A DNA stretch of 64,000 nt. It comes from Oegoconia quadripuncta. Taxonomy: Eukaryota; Arthropoda; Insecta; Lepidoptera; Autostichidae. This document shows positions 1-9,422 of this stretch, piece by piece. A program made the position numbers and the translations under genes. How positions within the stretch are numbered: the stretch's first letter is position 1; every line of letters starts with the position of its first letter. A model generated the notes under the pieces. That model did not search any database. It was not told where the DNA came from and was given only the letters and a program-made list of their open reading frames with translations. The DNA is taken from NCBI GenBank assembly GCA_949316235.1, contig OX438743.1, positions 19,651,771 to 19,715,770 on the forward strand. The letters are read 5' to 3'.

Positions 1-410
1 ACATATTCCAAACCCATGGGAAACCAATAAAGAGCGATGTGATACCCGGGACCAATAACAGCGCTCCTGGCCGTCCACTTATACCAAATTTATGGGAAAA
101 CTTTGGTAAGCGCGTTTCAGGAATTCCACTGTTCCGCGTTAAAACGCTGAGTGATTTATTGGGATGTCAGGGTTTTGGTGTTAAAGAAATGATAAAATGT
201 TTGTGACTGACCTTTTTGTACATTTTCAAAGTATTCTTTGAGTACTTTTTATGCTAATGGACAAAAAAGCGATAAAGTGATCCCATAGAACGCAAAATTT
301 TTATTTAGAGTAGATACTGTACTGTTCCCTTTTTGTTTATCCTTGTGTTATGTTTTGTTATTGTTGTGCTAATTACGTAGACTGCGGTCGGAGGTCCGAA
401 AAAAAAACAA
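1..410. other. No recognisable feature
   Basis: AT-rich non-coding DNA. I see no long reading frame, tRNA-like box, terminal inverted repeat or known repeat motif here. Confidence 0.4.
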
Positions 411-525
411 GATAAGATAATAAGTTTATTTGCAAGAATACAGTATGAACAAGATCTTAATAATTAAAAATAAGTACATTGGTGTCGATTCGGATGTACA
501 CCAACTAAACTAAACTAAACTAAAA
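411..525. repeat. LINE-type tail and solo half of a palindromic MITE
   Basis: Bases 411-440 (AAGATAAGATAATAAGTTTA) look like the reversed microsatellite-like tail of a non-LTR element. Bases 478-525 match one terminal inverted repeat of the MITE family whose complete copies lie at 21797-21957 and 49199-49350 (start TTGGTGTCGATTCGGATGTA, followed by repeated AAACT). The opposite arm is missing, so this is a solo end. Confidence 0.5.
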
Positions 526-540
526 CCTGAATATATATGA

Positions 541-1480
541 ATATACTAAAATATGAATATGGATTGAATCAATAATGGAAATTTGGCGGCTCTGCTGAGT
601 GCCGTCGACACTTCACGTTTCGCAGCGTCAGCGAGTCGTGCTTCGTTGAATGTATTGGGGTTATTGCTGGATTGGTGGTCTTCCTTTTATGTCGCTATGC
701 GTAACATGAAATAAAGAATATTTTGTTTTTTTTTTTAAGAAATTCCCAAATATCCTGCTTTTAAATGTAAAACCAAAGCTGACTCTCAATTTCATAAACT
801 TGACTTAAACTTGTGAATTTTTTGTGAATAACAGACGCTTTTGTGCTCTTTAACAGTTTACTCAAACACGTCATAACATCATGGACTATATTATGTACAT
901 AAAATACATAATTCTCAGCAACACGTTACCCATGATCATAATTTTAGTGACAAAAATTCAAATAAGTACAGATACTAGAAGCGCCATCTTTGCATTATGG
1001 CGCTGCTACCCCAATTTGAGATTTGTTTACAATCAGCGGCACCCTGTATCATAGAGATGCGTGTGTGGGTCAGGTAATTATTTCCACATTTGTTCTAGCG
1101 AATCCTGCTTAAAACTTTAACCGCGCTAACAAAGGAAATAAATATTTTTAAAGGCAGTTGTTACGTCAAGTACACTTGCGAGCTTGAAAACGCTCTGTTA
1201 CATACGTTACGTTAAAAATAGGAAAGCTTTGCTGTACTGTATGGTGTTACATGTTGTTTTTTAACGGTACTTTTAGCTTTAACTTCACCGGGGAGGGTGC
1301 CTTCTGCTTCCAGCTGTAGGATCTTCCGCAGGGTTCGTGTTGGTGGTTGTTCACCACCAGCAACGCCGAGGAAGGAAAGCAGACAGCACCATCTACGGAC
1401 CTTGTTGCAAGACCGTATTCGCACACATTCAAATGCTACAAGTTTACCTTGGACCATATACTTTGGCATCACGTCGATAG
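541..1480. other. No recognised feature; short unassigned ORFs only
   Basis: The longest frames are an 86-codon minus-strand frame (1212-1472) and a 77-codon plus-strand frame (1297-1530). Neither has a domain I recognise. The minus-strand frame begins about 145 bases downstream (in minus orientation) of the primer-binding-site-like sequence at 1617-1634, so it could be the start of a degraded gag-like frame. That is speculative. Confidence 0.3.
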
Positions 1481-1616
1481 GTTCTCTATTTGGTCACCGT
1501 TTGCATCCCAGGATTAGTTATTTATCATAAATTGTCTCGATACATAATTTATATTGTTTACATTTCATTTGACAGGTCAGTCGTCAACGTGCACAGATAA
1601 TCTAAGATAATGTCGG

Positions 1617-1634
1617 GCCCCACATTGGGCGCCA
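1617..1634 (-). other. Primer-binding-site-like sequence of an LTR retroelement remnant
   Basis: On the minus strand this reads TGGCGCCCAATGTGGGGC, complementary (one difference as I recall the tRNA) to the 3' end of insect tRNA-Lys(CTT), including the CCA that is not encoded in tRNA genes. That CCA match favours a reverse-transcription primer site over a tRNA fragment. I could not define the flanking LTR, which should lie at higher coordinates, or any gag/pol domain. Confidence 0.35.
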
Positions 1635-1639
1635 TTTTA

Positions 1640-2263
1640 TGTCACTCTTTGGCTATAATATGCCGCAATCTAGCCGGTAGAAATATTACCGTCCAGAAAG
1701 GCCGTAACAAGCGCTAGTGTGATACAAATTTAGGTGGTGCCTTTAATGTTCGTGCTTGTGGAATTTGAAACCAAGGGCTCCTATCTCTCTCTTAGCAAGG
1801 AGCAAGGAAAGGGCAAGGCTCTTTTCTAACTCCCATTCATTTTCAAGTACCTCTCAGTGGGTATCTTTGAGATGAGAGACCGAAGAGCTGGGAACTATTT
1901 TGCCCAAGGGATTAACATTGCTATCTAGCAGCAGATTGCCAGCGTCTTGGGTAATTTTGGAGGATATCTTTTTCTTTGTTTAGTTTTCTCTAATTCTTCT
2001 GACCAAGGGTCTCTAATACGACTATCGATATCTTTCTCCATTATCTCAGTGTTATAGTCTTTTCTGGTCGTCTTTAATGGTGAGTTTATTACTCTTCAAA
2101 GTTGTAATCATTATGCCGGGCTGACAACTCTCACAATCAATTTTGCACGTGTCCATGACCACGGTAACCTTGGGATCGATAATTATGCGAACCTGCAGTT
2201 GCAGTTCCAATAAGAGTCAAGAAATTATGAAGTTTCTATATAGTATGATTGAGCAATTTGATT
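1640..2263. other. Possible LTR remnant; no gene recognised
   Basis: If the primer site at 1617-1634 is real, the minus-strand LTR would fall here. I see no duplicate of this sequence in the window that would prove an LTR pair and no coding potential. Confidence 0.25.
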
Positions 2264-2572
2264 GAAGCACTCCTATTCGATTAGCGAAGTTAAGCCGTGT
2301 CTGACGCGATCAGTCCTTGGATGGGTGACTAGTGACATTTCAATACGAGTGTTTCCATGCTTCGTAGGTCATGTAAAATAGTCGGTTCTGGTTGTTTTCA
2401 ATTGAAGGTAGTCGTTAAACAATATCGATGGCCTACAGGGGCGGTTTAAAACTAAATGTTTGATACAAATCCAACCAATCCGCATTAGGCCCGCTTGGTG
2501 GATAATGGCCCATACCTCTCCCAGTGAGAGGAGGCAGTGCGCCAACAGAATGGACGTGTAAGGCTGTTTATA
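2264..2572 (+). repeat. 5S rRNA-derived SINE
   Basis: Bases 2264-2345 resemble the internal promoter half of 5S rRNA. GAAGTTAAGC (box A region) and CTTGGATGGGTGAC (box C) are both present, at the same spacing as in animal 5S genes. The sequence then runs into a non-5S body and an RTE-like tail ending near GGACGTGTAAGGCTG. The 5' third of 5S is absent and the rest is diverged, so this is a retroposed SINE rather than a working 5S gene. A headless relative lies at 40140-40262 inside the cuticle gene intron, and a tail-only relative at 18342-18412. Confidence 0.6.
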
Positions 2573-2709
2573 GACCAATTTTTAAAAGAATGATATTATA
2601 CGTTTGATGCCCAGGTGCCTATCTATGCGCCAATGCATCTGTGTGTCTGTCTATGGCTTTGTAGTGATTTTACACATCAAACACACACTTTTGCATTTAT
2701 AATATAATA

Positions 2710-3130
2710 TTGGGTCTTTACCTATGAAATTGGCGTTTTTCTTCTTCGTTAATCATATGTACCAATTCCTGTGATATTCAAAGCTATATCCAAATTTGTT
2801 TTTTATTTGGAAAATGGAATATTATTTCAAGGTTTCACATGAAATATTTTTGAATTTCTGGGCTAAATCACATAATAAAAAAAATTTGAACAGAGCTCTT
2901 TTCATGTGCTTCCCATAATCATTTCTTAGATTCGCTGAAACTTTTATGAAGCGGTTACTTTTAAAAATTAACGCTGCCTATACTTAACTTAATGTTATCC
3001 GATAATACACACAAAGTTTAGCTAAATTTGGATTAGCCGTTCCCAAAATGAAATCAAAAATGTTTGTATGGAGAAAAAGTCTTAATGAAATTCTTCATAC
3101 AAAACGCCAATTTCGTAGGTAAGGACCTAA
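2710..3130 (+). mobile_element. Mariner-like MITE, complete, TA target duplication
   Basis: This 421-bp non-coding element has terminal inverted repeats: TTGGGTCTTTACCTATGAAA at the left, and TTAGGTCCTTACCTACGAAA reading in from the right, both continuing into TTGGCGTTTT. It is flanked by TA on both sides (2708-2709 and 3131-3132), the Tc1/mariner target duplication. Further copies lie at 6931-7688, 27319-27733 and 29805-30219, with a fragment at 36801-36906. The mariner at 62765-64000 has similar ends. Confidence 0.8.
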
Positions 3131-3353
3131 TATATTAGTTTTGAAGTTCGATTTGCATAAATCTTATTACATAACCTTTATAAAGGGTGAAATTTAATTC
3201 GTGTAATTCCTGTTTACTGATGACTCCTGACTACGACCAACTTTCCACTAGGAACCATAGCCGAGTTCAGCAGAAAATTGTTGGACTTCCATACTAAAAG
3301 TGGATTCAGAATGATTTACCTTGTAAGGGTAATTACAATTTTTTTAATCTAGC

Positions 3354-3615
3354 GTAGACTTTGTACACCTAAGTGATTTACCGGTGCATCGAGTCTAATG
3401 GTCAGTAGACTTAGTTCACCCAGGTGATTTTCTCTGGGTGCATTAAGTCTAACGGTCAGTAGACTTAGTTCACCCAGGTGATTTTCTCTGGGTGCATTAA
3501 GTCTAACGGTCAGTAGACTTAGTTCACCCAGGTGATTTTCTCTGGGTGCATTAAGTCTAACGGTCAGTAGACTTAGTTCACCCAGGTGATTTTCTCTGGG
3601 TGCATTAAGTCTAAT
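3354..3615. repeat. 54-bp minisatellite with palindromic units
   Basis: One diverged unit (from 3354) and four nearly identical 54-bp units (starting 3406, 3460, 3514, 3568). Each unit has dyad symmetry: TAGACTTA pairs with TAAGTCTA and CACCCAG pairs with CTGGGTG around the centre GTGATTTTCT. The array therefore is a series of potential hairpins separated by about 8 bases. Confidence 0.9.
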
Positions 3616-4155
3616 AAACCAATTCCACTATGTATTTTCTACAAGAGAAAGCTGTCCGCAATCGAGAGTGGCGTCACAAGGTAATGGGAATTGCACGAAT
3701 TCAAATTCAGGATTCATATTGTTATTTTAAATTTTCCATGTCTACCACTGTTACCACTGTTATAGGTGACTGTACTAACAAAGATACCTCTACTCCCACC
3801 TGCCCTGTTGAATAGTTCTGTCGGCAGAACTACTGGGATTTTTTTTACCATTAGTTCTGTTCACGAACAAACTACTTCTCCATGCAGTTTGCTATCAATT
3901 ATCAAGTACTGGCCACTTGAGTTAAGTATCTATTCTTTATTTTTTTCCTGATGACAACGTCATGAAATTCATGTTTCAATGGTTTCAAGAGGGCAATAAT
4001 AATAATCTATATATTGCAAAATGGACCTTATTGTCTGGAAAATAAATGATTTATTATTATAGCTCGAGACGGAGAGGCGTAGAGAGAGATGAGAGAGAGC
4101 ATTTGCTATAATAATATAATGTATTTTCAAGAAAACTTCTGGAAATGTGAATCAC
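3616..4155. other. No recognised feature
   Basis: Non-coding sequence with only two 61-codon frames. A purine-rich stretch at 4064-4102 (GAGA repeats) is the only compositional oddity. Confidence 0.35.
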
Positions 4156-4415
4156 TGACGACCTGTTTGGTGTAGTGGTTAGAAACTCTGCTGCTATACC
4201 AAAAGGTCGCGGGTTCGTATCCCGCTAGGGGCATATGTTTGTATGATGAATACGCACATGTGTACCCGAGTTAAGGATGTTTTTCATTTATATAAGTATT
4301 TATTTACAAAAGAAAATGTATTTGTGTAGTGTATCAACCATTTGGTATCCACAACACAAGCCTAGTTGCTTAGTGTGGAACTAGATGGCGCTGTCTGTAT
4401 ATGTAAGGATATTTT
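4156..4415 (+). mobile_element. tRNA-derived SINE, family C
   Basis: The head contains TTTGGTGTAGTGGTTAG (box A-like) and GGTTCGTATCC (box B with one change), the split RNA polymerase III promoter of a tRNA. The body has GTATGATGAATAC and ends near AACTAGATGGCGCTGT. Other copies are at 33177-33437 and 37713-37960, with a reversed fragment near 32590-32705. Confidence 0.75.
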
Positions 4416-5010
4416 GGTTTATTTCATTTTACTGTAGTTTAATTAACTTCCTTCCAAAAATCCGGAAAAATAATGAACGAATGCCGCCACTGCACACCAT
4501 TTTATTTACTCCACCCCCGCCCCTCTCCTCGCCTCGTCCCTCTGTAGCTATCCTTGCCTCTCCACATCTCGCTCGGTCCATTTTCATTACAATAATAATA
4601 TTCTTATCATTAAACAATATTCCAATATCTTCGCCATGAGTACTGCTTATGATACAACGACCATGTTTGACCCTCTTACCATGGTAACACGAAAGGTTAC
4701 TATTCATTCGCTGGTTTCCAAAAACCTTACGCAATTCGACGAAATAGACCGCTTTGTTTCTCAACTCACTAAATGTAGAAAAAGCTTTTCCCTTGAAGGT
4801 CAGGGCTATCACAATCTGTTTAGTCATCACAACCACCCAAGGTTCAGAGCTTAAAATGGAGTCAAGTCAAATAATTATTAAAAGTAAAGTAGCTCCGTGA
4901 TTTTCATTGATACAATCTAACTAATATTATGTTTGGATGTTTGTTTGTTCTTGTGTTTTTTTTTTTTTTTAGATTAGAATGGGCTCTCTCTTTTGATCTT
5001 AATCTGGACT
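4416..5010. other. Unassigned region with overlapping short ORFs
   Basis: A 135-codon minus-strand frame (4429-4836) and 84- and 72-codon plus-strand frames overlap here. None shows a domain, signal peptide or splice context that I recognise. The purine-rich stretch at 4500-4560 accounts for part of the open minus frame. Probably non-coding. Confidence 0.3.
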
Positions 5011-5210
5011 AATGTTGTTTGTTGCTCAATCACGCCGAAACGGATGAACGGATTTGGATGAAATTTGGTATATAGCTAGAATATACCATGGATTAAAACA
5101 TAGAATACTTTTTATCCCGATAAAGTGAGTAGTTCCCGCGGGATAAACAAATGAAACATATCCGCGACTAAGCTATTCATCGTAGGCGAAGCCGCGGGCG
5201 GAAAGCTAGT
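5011..5210 (+). mobile_element. LEP1-type non-autonomous Helitron
   Basis: It contains the motif AACGGATTTGGATGAAATTT, then CCCGATAAAGTGAGTAGTTC, and ends with the hairpin-forming GGCGAAGCCGCGGGCGGAAA followed by GCTAGT. A terminal hairpin followed by CTAG(T) is the 3' end expected of Helitrons, and these motifs match lepidopteran LEP1 as I remember it. There are no terminal inverted repeats or target duplication, as expected. Confidence 0.65.
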
Positions 5211-5330
5211 GTAATATATTTTCATAATGTTGTGTAAGCTGTTGAAGTATATAGATTCCCGTAAGTGATTCAGATTGTGAGATTGATCCCCGAGTAACAG
5301 TTAAAGACATAGAGAGGGGACAAGATATCG

Positions 5331-5559
5331 AACTTATATTATAAATGTGAAAGTTTGGATGTTTGTTTATTTGTTTGTTGCTCAATCACAGCGAAACGGA
5401 TGAACGGATTTGGATGAAATTTGGTGTGTAGGTAAAACATACTCTGGATTAAAACATAGGATAGTTTTTATCCCGATAAAGTGAGTAGTTCCCGCGGTAT
5501 AAATAAATTTCTGCGATAAAGTTACTCCAAGCAGGCGAAGCTGCTGGCGGAAAACTAGT
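5331..5559 (+). mobile_element. Second LEP1-type Helitron copy
   Basis: Same family and orientation as the copy at 5011-5210, with a longer 5' part (from TTATATTATAAATGTGAAAG) and the 3' end GCTGGCGGAAAACTAGT. The 3' hairpin is degraded (GCGAAGCTGCTGG). The two copies lie only about 120 bp apart. Confidence 0.65.
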
Positions 5560-6029
5560 TAGCCATATTTTATGAAGGTTAGTGAAGTTGTTTCGAAGAT
5601 ATTAATCTTTTAACATGTTATTTGGTGTATTTAGATAGTATTTCGGGGGATTTTTTTTTAAGACTGACTGGATACGCCTTTGGCCACAATCTCACCTGAT
5701 GGACAGTGTCGATGTGGCCAAAGATGAAGCACGCAATCTCAGTAGATGCCTATTCACCCTGCTCTTGAACATCCTATTTCTGGTAATAAGCTAATATTGA
5801 TACAATATTTAAAACAAATTACAACACATAAGCCAAAACAGTTTCCACTTACTATTTAATTTACCATGACATAATTATGACACACATATTAATTTAACAT
5901 ACATTGCTGGTTACATGGTACCACTAGTAACCCACATTTGCCGTAATCACAGATTACTAATAAGTTACTAAAGTAACCGTAATGTTTCCCAAATGCTAAA
6001 TGACAATTTGTCACGTTTGTGACGCATAC
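5560..6029. other. Mostly unrecognised; diverged SINE fragment
   Basis: Around 5663-5735 there is a diverged minus-strand fragment resembling the 3' end of SINE family A (CAATCTCACCTGATGG). I see nothing else to name. Confidence 0.35.
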
Positions 6030-6195
6030 TGGCTTCTTTTTCTCTCCTCTCGGAGAAGGCAAAGGGATCTAGGCCATGTCTTATTTCTCTTATTTCTTCA
6101 GTTTATAAGTCAGTGTCAGTCAAAACAAGTAATTCGTCGTGTACTTGGCGTATACGGAGTCTAGTCACGGTCAAGTCATTCTTCAGTAAATACTG
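6030..6195 (-). repeat. Unclassified interspersed repeat
   Basis: The reverse complement of this segment matches 45500-45670 closely. Shared landmarks are GAATGACTTGACCGTGACTA, TTTTGACTGA and GATCCCTTTGCCTTCTCC. No coding potential is conserved between the copies. Element class unknown. Confidence 0.6.
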
Positions 6196-6930
6196 GCTTC
6201 TTATTTATACGACAGTTATAACTGTAAAAGAATCCATTAAAAATTTCTCACGAAACGCAATAGCTAACAACCCCTCACAAAGACAAACAGATATTTATGA
6301 ACCCCAATTGGCAAAACCAACAACATACGATATCATATAACAATGAAAGAAGTTAAATCAAAACACACACAAAACAGGTCAATGAAAAAGTGGCGTCTGA
6401 GTTGAATTTTTTGCTTCATTTTGAAATCCCAGTTCCACTGATAAGGCAGGAAATACGACGGATCGAATGTAATTTATACCGATTAGAGTTTACCGGCCGT
6501 TTACGCCGAAGCCGAACGGAAAAAACAGGGCTGTATTTTAAAATGGCAGTCTTTTTAAAACAGATCTAAGGAACGGCTACGGGAAGTGATTTAATTTGAA
6601 GCTTTTACGAAGTGTGTTATCACAGAAAAGCTTTGAAATTTTGTACTTGAACGAACGATAAAAATAAGTTTTATATTAAAAATACTTTTACAAACATGCT
6701 TTATTACTCCGTCATGATTATCACATGTTATTCTAGTACAAAGACAAGTAACAAAGTAAAGGAGATCCAGTGGCCATCTTCTAGTTCCATCTTTAGACCC
6801 GCGTCATCACGTGTACGTGACAACAAAACAAACTAGCCCAATTCCACTATTCCCATTTGCCATCAGGGCGTTCTAGTCCCTACATCTCCGCTTCATCATC
6901 AGATCAGCTCGACGGGCACCATAATATTTA
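6196..6930. other. No recognised feature
   Basis: AT-rich non-coding DNA. A 75-codon plus frame (6113-6340) overlaps the preceding repeat and looks spurious. Confidence 0.35.
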
Positions 6931-7688
6931 TTAGATCCTTGGCGTTTTGTATGAAGAATTTCATGAAGACTGTTTTCTCCATACAAACATTTTTCATTTT
7001 TTTTGGTAATGGCAAATCCAAATTTAGCTAAACTTGGTGTGTGTTATCGGATAACATTAAGTTAAGTATAGGCAGCATTAATTTTTAAAAGTAACCGCTT
7101 TATAAAAGTTTCAGCGAATCTAAGAAATGATTATGGGAATTGCCGCCTCTGTGGCTCAATGTAAACAATATTGGGTTTACGATCCGGAGATCGCGGGTTC
7201 GATCCCCAGCGGGGTACATGTTTAAGTACTCGGTTTGGTTGGTGGTAGGGCATTTTAAATGTCCGCCTGGATAGCTACCACCATCTTATCTAAATCTGCC
7301 GCCAAGCAGCAATGTTAATAGCATTGTTGTGTTCCGGTTGTCAGAGATAAAATAGGCAGTCCCCCAAATGTGTCGGGGTTTTCGAGTCAGTACGCTTCCA
7401 CCTTCGACCTCATCTTCACTTAACATCAGGTGTGATTGAGGTCAAGTACCAATCCGTTGTGCATAAAAAAAAAAAAAAAAGGGGAAGCACACGTAAAGAG
7501 CTCTGTTAAAATTTTTTTATTATGTGTTTTAGCCCAGAAATTACAAAATATTTCATGTGAAACCTTGAAATAATATTCCATTTTCCAAGTTATAAAAAAC
7601 AAATTTGGATATAGCTTTGAAAATCGCAGGAATTGGTACATATGATTAACGAAGAAAAAAAACTCCAATTTCATAGGTAAAGACCCAA
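6931..7688 (-). mobile_element. Mariner-like MITE interrupted by a SINE
   Basis: Same family as 2710-3130, in the opposite orientation, with TA on both sides (6929-6930, 7689-7690). Part of the left terminal repeat is deleted. A family A SINE sits inside it at 7142-7480. Comparison with the uninterrupted copy at 27319-27733 shows the SINE entered within TTATGGGAAGCAC, with a short repeat of GGGAA on both sides. Confidence 0.8.
7142..7480 (+). mobile_element. tRNA-derived SINE, family A, complete
   Basis: It has a tRNA-like head with GTGGCTCAATG (box A-like) and GGTTCGATCCC (box B consensus). The body includes GGTTTGGTTGGTGGTAGGGC and ends GTTGTGCAT plus a run of A. This is the commonest repeat of the window. 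Confidence 0.85.
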
Positions 7689-7690
7689 TA

Positions 7691-8611
7691 TATATGGTAA
7701 TGATAATAATGTGTCACCGAACTTAAATATAGCGAAATTTCAGGTCAATTTACAAATTTTGAAAGGGATAACTTACATAAGAACTTTCAGAGCTAAATAA
7801 AAGCTTGTTTCATTTATATTTTCGATATAAATTTCATCCTGTATATGTGACTGAAATTATACATTCATAACGTCACGACCTTTATCTGAAATGGGGTGGT
7901 CAGAGATAGCCCAAACATTGGCGTTTGGGGGTTCCAAACATTAAAAGTTTATCGCTGGGAAAACATCTACGATTCACCATTCGGATATATTAGAAGCACA
8001 CGAGACATGGGTAAGCCTATCGCCATTAAAACGTGCAATTCTGTAGATGTTTTTTGATGACGTATTTTTCAATAACGATAACCTTCAATAACCTTTAGTC
8101 AAATAAACTAGAAACCGGAACACCAACTTAACGGAAATCCCACCTGTGACCTATTGAACCAAATACTTCATAACACAGTGTAACAAAACCGAGGTTATAT
8201 TACCAATTTCTATAAAACAAATTGCTTGGCCCAGAATCGAATTCCTCACAGACGGCCGGTATCTGGTTGCTCGATGATAAATAGGGATCCTTTGTTACGG
8301 GGGTGTAGAGGGAAAATGTGAAGGAGGGATTAATTGATTGGGTACTTCGTTTGATATATTAGATCGGTTTACATTGCTTAAGTTTAAAGTTCAAAGTGAG
8401 AAGTCAAGATTTATGCATCACAATATGACGTGTCAAAGTTGTCAAATACATAACGTCACGACCATTGTCCCAATATTGTCAATTCTAAACTTACTTTCAA
8501 AAGTCACATTATCCGGGCACTGCTTGAAAAGAAGGCAAATTAGATTAAATGCGGTATCTATAAAAAGGGGTAGAGAGTAGACCATACCTACCTTACCTCA
8601 CCGTATATTGC
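7691..8611. other. No recognised feature
   Basis: Non-coding, AT-rich. The 80-codon plus frame at 8338-8580 has no recognisable motif. Confidence 0.35.
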
Positions 8612-9020
8612 GTTACTTGTACCTTTTTTTTTTTTTTTTTTTTTTTTTGTCGAGGGGAAACGCATTTACGCGTTCAACCCGCCGCCAACGGGGATCGGCG
8701 GCGGGGATATGTGGGACTCCCCGCTCCAGATCGGAGCGGGACTACCCACTAAAACCCCCCGGCGACCTTCCTCGGCAGTAGGGAGGACCTGGGAAGGCAT
8801 AAGCGGCTCCAGGTCCCCCCCCGCCTCGCCTCCCCTCACAAGGGGAGGCCCATTCCCGGAGGGCGGCTAAACGCACGCCCTCCACGGGGGGCGCTGTTGA
8901 GCCCCAAACCGCGATCAGCCGGCGGTATGAGGCGCGACAGGGCCCGATGCGACGACACCCCCCCGGTCGCTCCGGGGGGTGTCATCCTCTCCCGGGTCGC
9001 GTCCGGCGGCTACATCGCGC
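8612..9020 (-). mobile_element. GC-rich 3' end of a LINE (R1/TRAS-like?), minus strand
   Basis: A run of about 25 T (a reversed poly(A)) is followed by ~370 bases of strongly GC-rich sequence with short inverted repeats such as CCCCCCGGTCGCTCCGGGGGG. The composition is unlike everything around it. It is placed like the poly(A)-proximal 3' untranslated part of a non-LTR retrotransposon; the R1-type assignment is a guess from GC content. A diverged relative lies at 14850-15000. Confidence 0.5.
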
Positions 9021-9145
9021 GTTACTTGTACCTACCAGTGAGAGGTGCAGGGCCTGTGGTGAAACACACACCCTAACTTGAACATAAAAAATATTGTTGA
9101 AAACAAAATTAAACATAATAACCTATTTTTCCAGGTAACCCAACC

Positions 9146-9169
9146 ATGATGACGACAAAACAAGCCTAA
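9146..9169 (+). promoter_or_regulatory. Upstream ORF in the 5' leader of the stathmin-like gene
   Basis: A seven-codon frame (MMTTKQA, stop) starts 132 bases before the main ATG. It lies just downstream of a good splice acceptor (TTTTTCCAG ending at 9134), so 9135-9277 is probably the coding exon's 5' untranslated part. Two consecutive ATGs open it. It may reduce translation of the main frame. Confidence 0.4.
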
Positions 9170-9277
9170 ATAGTGTAAAAATTGTAAAAGAGGAATACAA
9201 AGTGAACTCCAAATCCAAATTCAGTGTAGAAGTGAACGAACATGCTACCCACTTAAACGATTAACAAATTGACCATA

Positions 9278-9422
9278 ATGGGGTGTGGCTCATCGGGACA
9301 AGTAGTTGCGCCGGAGTCGGCGAATGGTCACCCGAAGCTTGCAAATGGTAAGAGCAATGGGCACCATGACGACGACCTGCCTACGGTGGTGTTACCTGAC
9401 ACGCCAGCTAGACCAAAACCTC
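9278..9422 (+). CDS. Stathmin-like gene, coding exon 1
   Basis: The ATG at 9278 opens MGCGSSGQVVAPES. The exon ends within codon 49 (phase 1) at the donor C|GTGAGT at 9423. The residues are hydrophilic, rich in Asn, Gly, His and Asp. Met-Gly-Cys fits dual N-terminal acylation. A minor alternative frame across this exon has no homologous look and is a shadow. Confidence 0.75.

Noticed and set aside
2264..2345. Functional 5S rRNA gene
   Set aside because: The 5' third is missing, many bases differ and it is fused to a repeat body.
3354..3615. CRISPR-like regular repeats
   Set aside because: The 54-bp units are contiguous with no unique spacers, and this is a eukaryotic genome. The same holds for 11222-11815.
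4171..4232. tRNA gene
   Set aside because: Box A and B are present, but no acceptor stem pairs and the sequence continues into a repeated body. The same applies to all SINE heads in the window.
4429..4836. 135-codon minus-strand ORF
   Set aside because: No domain, no splice context, and part of its openness comes from a purine/pyrimidine-biased stretch. Left as unassigned.
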